Source of the DNA: Pseudomonadota bacterium
GTDB taxonomy: Bacteria; Pseudomonadota; Gammaproteobacteria; Steroidobacterales; Steroidobacteraceae
Reading direction: 5' to 3'
Assembly (NCBI GenBank): GCA_025351005.1
Contig: JANXWS010000049.1
Coordinates: 29,860 to 93,859 of the forward strand
DNA: 64,000 bases
A model generated the notes under the pieces. That model worked only from the letters and a program-made list of their open reading frames with translations, had not been told where the DNA came from and ran no database searches. The translations under genes and the position numbers were made by a program. Position 1 is the stretch's first letter, and every line of letters starts with the position of its first letter. Positions 27,349 through 37,864 of this stretch are shown here, in pieces.

Positions 27349-28809
27349 TCAGGCGTACGCCGCCGGCAGGCGTCGATGGAAGTCGGTGGCCAGCTGATAG
27401 GCGTGCGCGGCGGCGAGCAGGCGGCTCTCGCCGAAGTGCGGCGCGATCAGCTGCAGTCCGACCGGCAGCTGGCCCACGAATCCGCACGGTACGGACATGG
27501 CCGGCAGGCCGGCGAGGTTGGCGCCGATCGTGTAGATGTCATTCAGGTACATCGTGATCGGATCGTCGACCTTGGCGCCGATCGCGAATGCGGGTGTGGG
27601 CGAGGTCGGCCCGACCAGCAGATCGACGCGTCCGAAGGCGCGCTTGAAGTCGTCGCTGATCAGCGTCCTGACCTTCTGCGCCTTCAGGTAGTAGGCGTCG
27701 AAGTAGCCGGCCGAGAGCACGTAGGTGCCGGTCATGATGCGGCGCTTGACCTCGGGCCCGAAGCCCTCGCCGCGCGAGCGCGTGTACAGGTCCGTCAGGT
27801 CGCGCGGCTCCCGGCAGCGGTGCCCGAAGCGCACGCCGTCGAAGCGCGACAGGTTCGAGGAGCATTCCGCCGGCGCCACGACGTAGTAGGTCGGCACGGA
27901 CAGCGGCAGGTTCGGGCAGCTGACCGCGACCACCTCGGCGCCCTGCCGGCCGAGCTCGGCGATCGCGGCCGTCACCAGCGCGCCGGTCGCGGCCTCGAGC
28001 CCGGGCCCGAGGAACTCCTCGAGCACACCGATGCGCACGCCCCGGAGCGGCGCGCCGAGCTCGGCCACGTAGTCGGGCACGGGGCGGTCGACCGAGGTGG
28101 AGTCGCGCGGGTCGAAGCCGGCCATCGCCGCGAGCAGCAGCGCACAGTCGGCCGCCGCCGGCGCGAGCACACCGGCCTGGTCGAGGCTGGAGGCGAACGC
28201 GACCAGCCCGTAGCGCGACACGCGCCCGTAGGTCGGCTTGATGCCCGAGACGCCGACCAGCGCCGCCGGCTGCCGGATCGAGCCGCCGGTGTCGGTGCCG
28301 GTGGCGGCCGGCGCCAGTCGCGCGGCGACCGCGGCGGCCGAGCCGCCCGACGAGCCGCCCGGCACGCAGCGCGGGTCCCACGGATTGCGTACCGGCCCGT
28401 AGTAGCTGGTCTCGTTCGACGAGCCCATCGCGAACTCGTCCATGTTGGTCTTGCCGAGCGATACGGTGCCGGCCGCGTCGAGCCGCTCGACCACGGTCGC
28501 GTCGTACGGCGCCACGAAGTTGTCGAGCATCCGCGAACCGCAGCTGGTGCGGACGCCGTCGGTGCAGAACAGGTCCTTGTGCGCGATCGGGACGCCGGTC
28601 AGCGGCCCGGCGCGGCCGGCCGCGCGGGCCGCGTCGGCGCGCCGCGCCTGGGCGAGCGCACGTTCCGCGGTCACGGTCACGAAGGCGTTCAGCGCGCCGT
28701 TGGCGGCGTCGATGCGCGCGAGGAAGTGCTCGGCGAGCTCGACCGCCGAGAACTCCTTGTGCGCCAGGCCGGCTGCAAGCTCGGCAACCGAGCGCGTGTG
28801 CAGCGTCAC
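27349..28809 (-). CDS. gatA: Asp/Glu-tRNA amidotransferase subunit A
   Basis: GatA is the glutaminase/amidase subunit that supplies ammonia to GatB. The 486-residue amidase-signature protein has the conserved [14 protein letters not shown] block with the Ser-cisSer-Lys catalytic triad, the lysine being in [24 protein letters not shown] adds the nucleophile region. The start is a GTG (28807-28809) overlapping the gatC TGA by three bases, indicating translational coupling. Confidence 0.96.
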   Translation of the reverse strand: MTLHTRSVAELAAGLAHKEFSAVELAEHFLARIDAANGALNAFVTVTAERALAQARRADAARAAGRAGPLTGVPIAHKDLFCTDGVRTSCGSRMLDNFVAPYDATVVERLDAAGTVSLGKTNMDEFAMGSSNETSYYGPVRNPWDPRCVPGGSSGGSAAAVAARLAPAATGTDTGGSIRQPAALVGVSGIKPTYGRVSRYGLVAFASSLDQAGVLAPAAADCALLLAAMAGFDPRDSTSVDRPVPDYVAELGAPLRGVRIGVLEEFLGPGLEAATGALVTAAIAELGRQGAEVVAVSCPNLPLSVPTYYVVAPAECSSNLSRFDGVRFGHRCREPRDLTDLYTRSRGEGFGPEVKRRIMTGTYVLSAGYFDAYYLKAQKVRTLISDDFKRAFGRVDLLVGPTSPTPAFAIGAKVDDPITMYLNDIYTIGANLAGLPAMSVPCGFVGQLPVGLQLIAPHFGESRLLAAAHAYQLATDFHRRLPAAYA

Positions 28810-29096
28810 TCGATCACCTTCGGAACGACGTACAGGCCAGCCACGACCAGCGGCGCGTTCCGCTGGAACTTCTCGCGCTGGTCGGTCTCCGTGACCGCGT
28901 CCGGCCGCAGGCGCTGCAGTTCGCCGGCGAGCGGGTGCGCCATCGGCTCCGTCGACGCCGTCTGTGCCGAGTTCAGTTGCTCGACGAAGGACAGGATCTT
29001 CGACAGGCTGTCCGCGTAGACCGGGAGTTCGGCCGCGGTGATTTCGAGGCGCGCGAGGCGCGCGATCGCCTCGACGTCGCTACGGGTCAGGCTCAT
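28806..29096 (-). CDS. gatC: Asp/Glu-tRNA amidotransferase subunit C
   Basis: GatC is the small subunit that wraps around GatA and stabilises the GatCAB complex. The 96-residue protein has the family pattern [19 protein letters not shown] followed by [16 protein letters not shown] and the C-terminal VVPKVIE. I chose the ATG at 29094-29096, because upstream sequence is the AT-rich promoter region shared with mreB. It heads the gatC-gatA-gatB-hslO unit. Confidence 0.94.
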   Translation of the reverse strand: MSLTRSDVEAIARLARLEITAAELPVYADSLSKILSFVEQLNSAQTASTEPMAHPLAGELQRLRPDAVTETDQREKFQRNAPLVVAGLYVVPKVIE

Positions 29097-30308
<1,212 letters not shown>

Positions 30309-30329
30309 GCGGCTGAACGGAGTATCCGG

Positions 30330-31238
30330 TTGCCGGTCCTGCGAGAGCCCGGTGCCCGTTACGCTCCGCCGCGCGTCTCGGCGCTCGGCCTGCGGGCGCT
30401 GCTGCTGATCGGCGTCTCGCTCGGCCTGATGGTCGTCGACCACCGCCAGCACGAACTGCAGATGATCCGCGCCACGGCGTCGATGGTGGTCTGGCCGTTG
30501 CAGCGGCTGGTGAACGCGCCGGCCGCGGCGTGGGAGTGGATGCAGTCCTCACTCGCGACCCAGCACGCGCTGCTCGCGGAAAACCAGTCGCTGCGAGCGG
30601 CGGCGCGCGAGTCGAGCCTCCGGCTGCTGCGCCTCGAATCCATCGAGCAGGAGAACCTGCGGCTTCGCGCCCTCGTGCAGGTGGAGCCCCGGGAGGCGGA
30701 GCGCGTGCAGGCGGCGACCGTGCTGCGCGTCGACCTCGACCCGCTGCGGCACCGCGTGCTGATCGACCGCGGCACGCGCGACGGCGTCAGCCGCGGGCAG
30801 CCGGTGATTGACGCGAGCGGCGTCGTCGGGCAGACGACCAACGTCGGCCCGCTGGCCGCCGAGGTCATCCTGCTCTCCGATCCGACCCACGCCATGCCGG
30901 TGCAGGTGGTGCGCAACGGGCTGCGGACCATCGCCGTCGGCAGCGGCGACGCCGGCCGCCTGATGCTGCCGTACCTGCCACGCAACGCCGACGTGCAGGT
31001 CGACGACCTGCTGGTGTCGTCGGGCCTCGGCGGGGTGTTTCCGGGGGGGCTGCCGGTCGCCCGCGTCGTCGAGGTCAGGCGCGACCCGAGCCAGCCGCTC
31101 GCCACCGTGTCCGCGGTGCCCGCCGCCGCACTCGACCGTGACCGGGAGGTGCTGCTGCTCTGGTATCCGGCGCGCGTGCCGCCGCCGGGCGCGCCCGAGA
31201 CCGCGCCGCGCGCGCGCGACAAGGGCCCGCCGCGATGA
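30330..31238 (+). CDS. mreC: Rod shape-determining protein MreC
   Basis: MreC is a bitopic inner-membrane protein that activates PBP2. The 302-residue product has one transmembrane segment (about residues 20-36, LGLRALLLIGVSLGLMVV), a coiled coil around 68-115, and a periplasmic double beta-barrel domain with PVIDASGVVGQTTNVG. The start appears to be TTG (30330-30332), 21 bp after mreB; the preceding ACGGAGT could act as its Shine-Dalgarno. A proline-rich tail ends the protein. Its stop overlaps the mreD start by 4 bp. Confidence 0.94.
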   Translation: MPVLREPGARYAPPRVSALGLRALLLIGVSLGLMVVDHRQHELQMIRATASMVVWPLQRLVNAPAAAWEWMQSSLATQHALLAENQSLRAAARESSLRLLRLESIEQENLRLRALVQVEPREAERVQAATVLRVDLDPLRHRVLIDRGTRDGVSRGQPVIDASGVVGQTTNVGPLAAEVILLSDPTHAMPVQVVRNGLRTIAVGSGDAGRLMLPYLPRNADVQVDDLLVSSGLGGVFPGGLPVARVVEVRRDPSQPLATVSAVPAAALDRDREVLLLWYPARVPPPGAPETAPRARDKGPPR

Positions 31239-31714
31239 CCGATGGCGATCGCCGCTCGCGCCTGCTGCTGACGGCCGTCGCGCCGGTGGCGCTCGTGCTG
31301 TGCGCGCTGCCGCTGCCGCGGCTGCTCGACCCGCTGCGGCCCGACCTGCTGCTGCTGATCGTCATCTGGTTCGCCCTCATGATGCCGCGCACGGGCGGGC
31401 TGCTGTTCGCGTGGGCTGCGGGCCTCGGGCTCGATGCTTTCCGCGGCGTCGTGCTCGGCGAAAATGCGCTCGCGTTCGTCGTGGTCGCCTACCTCGTGCA
31501 CCGCTTCCACTTGCGCGTGCGGATGTTCCCGCTCGCCCACCAGTCGCTGGTGGTGCTGTCGCTGCTGTTCATCTACCAGTTCCTGCTGTTCTGGATCGAT
31601 GGCGTCACCGGCCATCCGCTGACCGACTGGGCGCGCTGGCTGCCGGTGCTGACGGGAGCGCTGTGCTGGCCGCTGCTCGCCGGCCTGCTCGGCCGGCTCG
31701 CGATCCGCGGCTGA
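31235..31714 (+). CDS. mreD: Rod shape-determining protein MreD
   Basis: MreD is a small polytopic membrane protein of the elongasome. The 159-residue product is hydrophobic, with about five membrane segments, and contains the family-like RPDLLLLIVIWFALMMPR and AWAAGLGLDAFRGVVLGENA. The ATG overlaps the mreC stop and the stop is 4 bp before mrdA. MreD proteins are weakly conserved, so operon position is a major part of the evidence. Confidence 0.92.
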   Translation: MTDGDRRSRLLLTAVAPVALVLCALPLPRLLDPLRPDLLLLIVIWFALMMPRTGGLLFAWAAGLGLDAFRGVVLGENALAFVVVAYLVHRFHLRVRMFPLAHQSLVVLSLLFIYQFLLFWIDGVTGHPLTDWARWLPVLTGALCWPLLAGLLGRLAIRG

Positions 31715-31718
31715 CGCC

Positions 31719-33647
31719 ATGAGACGCACCGTCCGCATCAAGGATCACTGGGGCGAACAGCGATTGTTCGTCGGTCGCACGATTTTCTTCGGCATCGCGG
31801 CGGCGGTGCTGATGCTGGTCGTGCTCGGCCGGCTGTTCGTGCTGCAGGTGCTGCGGCACGAGTACTACGCCGACCTGTCGCAGGGCAACCGCGTCCGCCG
31901 CGAGGCGCTGCCGCCGGACAGAGGCCTGATCTACGACCGCGACGGCAAGGTGATGGCGGAGAACACGCCGGCCTACCAGCTCGAGCTGATACCCGAACAG
32001 GTCGCGGACGTGCCCGGCACGCTGCGGCGGCTGGCGGCGGTCGGTCTGATCGAGCCCGAGCAGGTCGCGCCGCTCGAACGCCTGATCCGCACCGGCCGCA
32101 AGTTCGAGGCGGTGCCGCTGCGACTGTCGCTGTCCGACGAGGCGATCGCCACCTTCGCGGTGCGCCAGTACGAGTTCCCGGGCGTCGAGATCCAGACGCG
32201 CCTGGCGCGCTGGTACCCGTACGGCACCGCCGGCGCGCACGCCCTCGGTTACGTCGCCGCGATTTCCGAGGACGACCTGCGGCGCATCGACCCGGATCAG
32301 TACGCGGGCTCGCTGCTGATCGGCAAGATCGGGCTCGAGAGCGCCTACGAGCAGGAACTGCACGGCACGGCCGGCTACCGCCAGGTGCTGGTGAACGCGC
32401 AGGGCCGGCGCGTCGAGCGGCTCGGATCGGCGGCGGTGAAGCTCGACACGCGCCAGCCGCGCGCCGGCAACGACCTGTTCCTCGGCCTCGACATGCGCGT
32501 GCAGCGGGTCGCCGAGGAGGCGCTGGCCGGTCGCCGCGGAGCGGTGGTCGCGATCGAGCCCGACACCGGCAACGTCGTGGCGCTCGTGTCGGTGCCGACC
32601 TTCGATCCGAACAAGTTCACGCGCGGCATCTCCGGCCGGGAATTCGCGACACTGCGCGACGACATCGACCGGCCGCTGTTCAATCGCGCGCTGCGCGGCA
32701 CCTATCCGCCCGGCTCGACCGTGAAGCCGATGATGGCGCTCGCCGGCCTCGAGTACGCCGTGATCGACCCGAATGCGCTGCGCTACTGTCACGGCTACTT
32801 CACGCTGCCGGGCTCGAGCCGCCACTATCGCGACTGGAAGAAGGAAGGTCACGGCGCCGTCGACATGCGCAAGGCGATCGCGACGTCGTGCGACGTCTAT
32901 TTCTACGGCCTCGCCGAACTGCTCGGCATCGACCGCATCAACAACGCGATGACGGCGCTCGGCTTCGGCCGCGGGACCGGCCTCGACATCGGCGGTGAGC
33001 GCCCGGGCCTGATGCCGACGCCGGCCTGGAAGATGGAGACCTACAAGCAGGCCTGGTATCCGGGCGAGACCGTGATCGTCGGCATCGGCCAGGGTTACCT
33101 GCTGGCGACGCCGATGCAGCTGGCGCACGCGGCGGCGATCATCGCCGCGCGCGGCCGCAACGTCCGCCCGCGGCTCGTCACGGGCGTGCGCGATGCGGCC
33201 ACCGGCACGCTGCGCAAGCTCGCTCCGGTGTTCGACGCACCGGTCGAGCTCAAGGATCCCGCCAACTGGGACGTCGTCATCGAAGGCATGGAGCGCGTCA
33301 CCGAGGCGGGCGGCACGGCGGTCGTCGCGACCCGCGGCGCGCCGTACCGGATCGCGGCCAAGACCGGCACCGCGCAGGTGTTCAGCCTCGGCCAGAACGA
33401 GAAGTACAGCGAGCAGAACGTCAGCGAGCGCCTGCGCGACCACGCGCTGTTCATTGCCTTCGCCCCGGCGGACGCGCCGCGGCTTGCGGTCGCGGTGCTG
33501 GTCGAGAACGGCGGCCACGGCTCGAGCGCCGCAGCGCCGGTCGCGCGGCGGGTGTTCGACGCGTACCTGCTCGGCAAGTACGACGCAGCCCCGGTGCCGG
33601 TGCCGGTGCCGGTGCCGGTGCCGGTGCCGGTGCCGGCGGGCGAGTGA
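31719..33647 (+). CDS. mrdA: Penicillin-binding protein 2, elongasome transpeptidase
   Basis: PBP2 crosslinks new peptidoglycan during elongation, paired with RodA. The 642-residue protein has a membrane anchor near residues 22-45 (IFFGIAAAVLMLVVLGRLF), a pedestal domain (RGLIYDRDGKVMAENTPAYQ), and a transpeptidase domain with SxxK in YPPGSTVKPMMAL (about residue 333), SCD (SxN-type) and AKTGTAQV (KTG). Its extreme C-terminus is a run of Pro-Val dipeptides encoded by a hexanucleotide tandem repeat. The stop overlaps a GTG start of rodA. Confidence 0.96.
   Translation: MRRTVRIKDHWGEQRLFVGRTIFFGIAAAVLMLVVLGRLFVLQVLRHEYYADLSQGNRVRREALPPDRGLIYDRDGKVMAENTPAYQLELIPEQVADVPGTLRRLAAVGLIEPEQVAPLERLIRTGRKFEAVPLRLSLSDEAIATFAVRQYEFPGVEIQTRLARWYPYGTAGAHALGYVAAISEDDLRRIDPDQYAGSLLIGKIGLESAYEQELHGTAGYRQVLVNAQGRRVERLGSAAVKLDTRQPRAGNDLFLGLDMRVQRVAEEALAGRRGAVVAIEPDTGNVVALVSVPTFDPNKFTRGISGREFATLRDDIDRPLFNRALRGTYPPGSTVKPMMALAGLEYAVIDPNALRYCHGYFTLPGSSRHYRDWKKEGHGAVDMRKAIATSCDVYFYGLAELLGIDRINNAMTALGFGRGTGLDIGGERPGLMPTPAWKMETYKQAWYPGETVIVGIGQGYLLATPMQLAHAAAIIAARGRNVRPRLVTGVRDAATGTLRKLAPVFDAPVELKDPANWDVVIEGMERVTEAGGTAVVATRGAPYRIAAKTGTAQVFSLGQNEKYSEQNVSERLRDHALFIAFAPADAPRLAVAVLVENGGHGSSAAAPVARRVFDAYLLGKYDAAPVPVPVPVPVPVPVPAGE
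33591..33636 (+). repeat. Hexanucleotide tandem repeat in the end of mrdA
   Basis: Seven perfect copies of CCGGTG plus CCGG encode a (Pro-Val)n tail just before the PBP2 stop. Units of 6 bp keep the frame, so slippage would change tail length rather than inactivate the gene or disturb the rodA overlap. Confidence 0.95.
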
Positions 33648-34786
33648 GCATGCTGTACGAGGAGAGCCAGTCCTCGGCGACCCGCCGCACGCTGACCGCC
33701 TCGGCACTGCTGCTGCGGCGGCTGCACCTCGACGGCCCGCTGCTCGCCTCGCTCGCGGCTGTGGTCGCGTTCGGGCTTTTCGTGCTCTACAGCGCCGCCG
33801 GCGAGAACCTCGGCCTGTGGCTGAACCAGGTGGAGCGCCTCGCGCTCGCGCTGGTGGCCATGCTGGTGCTGGCGCAGGTGCCGCCGCCGTGGCTGCGGCG
33901 GGCCTCGCCGCTGCTCTACGGCGCCGGCATCGTGCTGCTGGTGGCGGTCGCGGTGCACGGAACCGTCGGCAACGGGGCGCAGCGCTGGCTGGACCTGCGC
34001 ATCGTCCGCTTCCAGCCGTCCGAGATCATGAAGCTCGGCGTGCCGATGATGTGCGCCTGGTACGTGCACGAGCGGCCGCTGCCGCCGTCGCTGCGCGACG
34101 CCCTCGTGCTGCTCCTCATCATCGCGGTGCCGGCGTGGCTGATCGCGCGCCAGCCCGACCTCGGCACTGCACTGCTGGTGGCGTCGGCCGGCGTGCTCGT
34201 GGTGCTGCTCGCGGGCCTGTCGACGATCGTGATCGTGCTAGGGCTCGCGGCGCTCGGCGGCGCGGTGCCGGTCGCCTGGCACTTCATGCACGCGTACCAG
34301 CGCCAGCGGGTGCTGATGTTCCTCGATCCCGCCCAGGACCCGCTCGGCGCCGGCTATCACAGCATCCAGTCGCAGATCGCGATCGGCTCCGGCGGCGTGT
34401 TCGGCAAGGGCTGGATGAACGGCAGCCAGGCGCAGCTCGAGTTCCTGCCGGAACGCTCCACCGACTTCATCTTCGCCGTGATCGGCGAGGAGCTCGGGCT
34501 GCTCGGACAGCTGTTCCTGGTCGGCCTGTACCTGACGGTGATCGGCCGCGCGCTCTATCTCGCCTCGGAGGCACAGGATACCTATGCGCGGCTCGTCTGC
34601 GGCAGCTTCGCGCTGACGTTCTTCGTCTACGCGTTCGTCAACACCGGCATGGTGAGCGGCATCCTGCCGGTGGTCGGCGTGCCGCTGCCGCTCGTCAGCT
34701 ACGGCGGCACCGCGATGGTCACGCTGCTCGCGAGCTTCGGCGTCCTGATGTCGCTCAACCGGCACCGCAAGCTGGTGGGCGCCTGA
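33644..34786 (+). CDS. rodA: Peptidoglycan glycosyltransferase RodA
   Basis: RodA is the SEDS-family polymerase that works with PBP2 during elongation. The 380-residue protein has about ten membrane segments and conserved motifs RWLDLRIVRFQPSEIMK, RQPDLGTALL and STDFIFAVIGEELGLLG, the last carrying extracellular-loop residues essential in SEDS proteins. It also has PLPLVSYGGTAM. Possible starts are GTG (33644, overlapping the mrdA stop) or ATG (33650), differing by two residues. mltB begins 1 bp after its stop. Confidence 0.96.
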   Translation: MSMLYEESQSSATRRTLTASALLLRRLHLDGPLLASLAAVVAFGLFVLYSAAGENLGLWLNQVERLALALVAMLVLAQVPPPWLRRASPLLYGAGIVLLVAVAVHGTVGNGAQRWLDLRIVRFQPSEIMKLGVPMMCAWYVHERPLPPSLRDALVLLLIIAVPAWLIARQPDLGTALLVASAGVLVVLLAGLSTIVIVLGLAALGGAVPVAWHFMHAYQRQRVLMFLDPAQDPLGAGYHSIQSQIAIGSGGVFGKGWMNGSQAQLEFLPERSTDFIFAVIGEELGLLGQLFLVGLYLTVIGRALYLASEAQDTYARLVCGSFALTFFVYAFVNTGMVSGILPVVGVPLPLVSYGGTAMVTLLASFGVLMSLNRHRKLVGA

Positions 34787-34787
34787 G

Positions 34788-35798
34788 GTGTGCCTGCCGG
34801 TCGCCGCGCTCGCCGCGCTCCTGCCGCTGCACGCGTCGGCGCTGGATCTTGAGCGGCCCGAGGTGCGCTCGTTCGTCGAGGATGTCGTCCTGCGCGATCA
34901 TCTCGAGCGCGCCTGGGTCGAGCGCATCCTCGGCGCCGCCGCGACCAAGACCTCGATCATCGCGGCGATGAACCGGCCGGCGGAGCGGGTGCTGCAGTGG
35001 CCCGCCTACCGCCGCATCTTCGTCAGCGAGCAGCGCATCAAGGACGGCCGGGTGTTCTACGCCGAGCACCGCGCGGCACTCGAGACGGCCGCGGCCGGCA
35101 GCGGGGTACCGGCCGAGCTGATCGCCGCGATCATCGGCGTCGAGACCTCGTACGGCCACATCACCGGCTCGTACCGCGTACTCGACGCGCTCGCCACGCT
35201 GGCCTTCGACTACCCGGGCCGCACCGCGTACTTCCGCGGCGAGCTGGAGCAGTTCCTGCTGCTGTCGCGCGAGGCGGGCTTCGACCCGCTGACCGCATTG
35301 GGCTCCTACGCGGGCGCCATGGGCGCGCCGCAGTTCATGCCGCGCAGCTACCGCACGTTCGCGCGCGACGGCGACGGCGATGGCCGCATCGACCTGTGGA
35401 ACGACTGGCCCGACATCTTCGCCAGCGTCGCGCACTACTTCGTCGCCAGCGGCTGGCACGCGGGCGAGCCGGCGGTGGTGGCGGCGGCGCTCGCCGACCC
35501 CGACGTCCCGGACCTGCCCGCCAGCCGGCTCGAGCTCGGCTACTCGCAGGACGCGCTCGAGCGCCGCGGCGTCCTGTTCGCGAGCACGCTGCCGGACGAC
35601 TCGCGAGCGATGCTGATCGCGCTCTGGGACGGCGACGAGCCGCGTTACTGGGTCGGCTTCCACAACTTCTGGGTGATCACGCGCTACAACCACAGCACGA
35701 TGTACGCGCTCGCCGCCAGCGAGCTCGCGGCGGCGATCGCGGCGAGCCAACCGGACACGGTAGCGGCGCCCGCCACCGCGGACGGCTGCGGCCGATGA
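34788..35798 (+). CDS. mltB: Lytic murein transglycosylase B (MltB family)
   Basis: The enzyme cleaves the glycan backbone with 1,6-anhydroMurNAc formation, making room for wall growth. The 336-residue protein starts with a short signal sequence (MCLPVAALAALLPLHASA), apparently from a GTG codon. It lacks a clear lipobox, so it may be soluble in the periplasm (SltB-like). The catalytic Glu is in IIGVETSYGHITGSYRVLDA, and GSYAGAMGAPQFMPRSY and DGDGDGRIDLWND are GH103 signatures. It overlaps rlpA by 4 bp; the rodA-mltB-rlpA-dacA order is typical. Confidence 0.93.
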   Translation: MCLPVAALAALLPLHASALDLERPEVRSFVEDVVLRDHLERAWVERILGAAATKTSIIAAMNRPAERVLQWPAYRRIFVSEQRIKDGRVFYAEHRAALETAAAGSGVPAELIAAIIGVETSYGHITGSYRVLDALATLAFDYPGRTAYFRGELEQFLLLSREAGFDPLTALGSYAGAMGAPQFMPRSYRTFARDGDGDGRIDLWNDWPDIFASVAHYFVASGWHAGEPAVVAAALADPDVPDLPASRLELGYSQDALERRGVLFASTLPDDSRAMLIALWDGDEPRYWVGFHNFWVITRYNHSTMYALAASELAAAIAASQPDTVAAPATADGCGR

Positions 35799-36631
35799 CC
35801 CGCACCCACCGCGCCGCGGCGCCGCTGCTCGTGGCCGTCATCGTGCTCGCCGGCTGCGCGGCGGCGCCGCCGGCCCGCCGGCCGGGCGAACGCCCGCCGC
35901 CGCCGACGGCCACCGCGTCGCTGCCGGCGCCCGACCTGCGGCCACCGCCGGGCGAGCAGCAGTTGCTGGCCGTGCCCGATGCGGTGCCGCGCCAGGAGCC
36001 GCGGGCGAAGCTCGGCAACCCGCCGTTCTACGACGTGCTCGGGCAGCGCTACACGGTGCTGCCTGCGAGCCGCGGCTACGTCGAGCGCGGCGTCGCGTCC
36101 TGGTACGGGCCGGACTTCCACGGCATCCACACATCGACCGGCGAGCGGTACGACATGTACTCGATGACGGCTGCGCACCGCACGCTGCCGCTGCCGGCCT
36201 ACGCGCGCGTCACCAACCTGCGCAACGGCCGCGAGGTCGTCGTGCGCATCAACGACCGCGGCCCGTTCAAGGCGAACCGCATCGTCGACCTGTCCTACGT
36301 CGCCGCGCTCAGGCTCGACATGGTGCGCGACGGCACGACGCTGGTCGAGGTGCGCGCGCTCGAGCCGGACGGCGCGTCCGAGGCGCCGCCCGCGCCGCCG
36401 CCCGCCGTGCTCTACGCGCAGGCCGGCGCCTTCGCGGTCGAGGAAAACGCGCGCCGGCTCGGCGACCGGCTGGCGGCCGCCGGCGTCGCGAACGTCAGGG
36501 TCGAGGCCGACGCCGGGCGCACGCTGTATCGCGTGCGGGTCGGCCCGATCGATTCGGTCGCGTCCTACGATGCGCTGGTCGGACGCCTGCACTCGCTGGG
36601 TGTCGAGGCCGTCGCGCTCGCCCCGAACTGA
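35795..36631 (+). CDS. rlpA: Septal-ring lipoprotein RlpA with DPBB and SPOR domains
   Basis: RlpA cleaves denuded glycan strands at the septum in Pseudomonas. The 278-residue product is a lipoprotein (VIVLAGCAAA, Cys21), followed by a proline-rich linker. The double-psi beta-barrel domain starts at about residue 105 (VERGVASWYGPDFHGIHTST, then RVTNLRNGREVVVRINDRGP). A C-terminal SPOR domain (about 205-278, VLYAQAGAFAVEENARRLGD) binds denuded peptidoglycan. The ATG overlaps the mltB stop. Confidence 0.94.
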   Translation: MTRTHRAAAPLLVAVIVLAGCAAAPPARRPGERPPPPTATASLPAPDLRPPPGEQQLLAVPDAVPRQEPRAKLGNPPFYDVLGQRYTVLPASRGYVERGVASWYGPDFHGIHTSTGERYDMYSMTAAHRTLPLPAYARVTNLRNGREVVVRINDRGPFKANRIVDLSYVAALRLDMVRDGTTLVEVRALEPDGASEAPPAPPPAVLYAQAGAFAVEENARRLGDRLAAAGVANVRVEADAGRTLYRVRVGPIDSVASYDALVGRLHSLGVEAVALAPN

Positions 36632-36673
36632 GCCGCCGCGCCCGGTGCGGACGACGGCCGGCGTGCTGCACGC

Positions 36674-36679
36674 TACAAT
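36674..36679 (+). promoter_or_regulatory. Possible -10 box of dacA
   Basis: TACAAT lies 42 bp before the dacA start in the only gap (90 bp) between rlpA and dacA. No good -35 is seen 17 bp upstream. Confidence 0.35.
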
Positions 36680-36721
36680 CGGCTACCCCCTCGACCCCCC
36701 GCCGCGAGGCACCGAAGCGAC

Positions 36722-37864
36722 ATGCCGAGATCCGCCGCCTGTGCCCTGAGCGTCCTGCTGCTGGCGCTGGCCTGCAGCAGCCCCTCCCGCGCTGCGGCGC
36801 CGGTTCCGCCGCCGCCGGTACTGCCGGCCAAGAGCTGGGTCCTGCTCGACGCGTTCAGCCTGCGGACCATCGCCGGCCAGAACGACGCCGAACGCGTCGA
36901 GCCCGCGAGCCTCACCAAGCTGATGACGGCCTATTGCGTGTTCCACGCGCTGCGCGAGGGCAAGCTCAGGCTCGACCAGCAGGTGCCGATCTCGGAGCGC
37001 GCCTGGAAGGCCGAGGGTTCGCGCACCTTCGTCGACGTCGGCTCGCACGTGCCGGTCGAGGCGCTGATCCAGGGCATGATCGTGCAGTCGGGCAACGATG
37101 CGACCATCGCACTCGCCGAGGCGGTGGCCGGCTCCGAGGCGACGTTCACCGCGCTGATGAACCAGTACTCGGAGCGTCTCGGGCTCAAGGGCTCGCACTG
37201 GACCAACAGCTCGGGCCTCCCCGACCCGCAGCACTACTCGACGGCGCGCGACATCGCGCTGCTCGGCGCCGCGCTGGTCCGCGAGTTCCCCGAGTACTAC
37301 AAGTGGTACTCGCAGCGCTCTTTCACCTACAACAACATCGCGCAGGCGAACCGCAACGGTCTGCTCGACCGCGATCCGACCGTCGACGGCATCAAGACCG
37401 GCCACACCGAGGCCGCCGGCTACTGCCTGGCGAGCTCGGCGCTGCGCGACGGCATGCGGCTCGTGTCCACCGTGATGGGCGCGGCGAGCAGCAAGGCGCG
37501 GGAGGACGCGAGCGCGGCGTTGCTCGGCTACGGCTTCGGCTTTTTCGAGAGCAAGCGCCTGTTCGCCGCCGCACAGCGGGTCGGCAGCGCGCAGGTCTAC
37601 AAGGTCGGCGACCCCGTGCCGCTGGTGCTGCACGCGGACCTGTACGCGACGGCCCCGCGCGGCGAGCTCGCCGGTGCCCGCAGCGAGCTGCACATGCTGC
37701 CACGGCTGGTGGCACCGCTCGCCGCCGGCACGGCGATCGGCCGGCTGACCGTCACGGTCGGCGACACGGTGATCGCCGAGGCCAGCGTCTACCCGGCGGC
37801 CGCCGTCGAGCCGGGCAACCTCTACCGGCGCATCGTCGACAGCGTGCGCCTCTGGTTCAGCTGA
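36722..37864 (+). CDS. dacA: D-alanyl-D-alanine carboxypeptidase (PBP5/6 family)
   Basis: DacA trims the terminal D-Ala from peptidoglycan pentapeptides in the periplasm. The 380-residue product has a signal peptide (to about residue 25) and the three active-site motifs: SLTK at 63-66, SGN at 123-125 and KTG at 225-227. A C-terminal beta domain and an amphipathic end (NLYRRIVDSVRLWFS) that anchors the protein to the membrane complete the family architecture. The stop TGA shares its last base with the dat ATG. Confidence 0.96.
   Translation: MPRSAACALSVLLLALACSSPSRAAAPVPPPPVLPAKSWVLLDAFSLRTIAGQNDAERVEPASLTKLMTAYCVFHALREGKLRLDQQVPISERAWKAEGSRTFVDVGSHVPVEALIQGMIVQSGNDATIALAEAVAGSEATFTALMNQYSERLGLKGSHWTNSSGLPDPQHYSTARDIALLGAALVREFPEYYKWYSQRSFTYNNIAQANRNGLLDRDPTVDGIKTGHTEAAGYCLASSALRDGMRLVSTVMGAASSKAREDASAALLGYGFGFFESKRLFAAAQRVGSAQVYKVGDPVPLVLHADLYATAPRGELAGARSELHMLPRLVAPLAAGTAIGRLTVTVGDTVIAEASVYPAAAVEPGNLYRRIVDSVRLWFS

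Noticed and set aside
33591..33636. Tandem repeat as a CRISPR-like array
   Set aside because: Units are 6 bp, contiguous, and encode Pro-Val in frame; there are no spacers.
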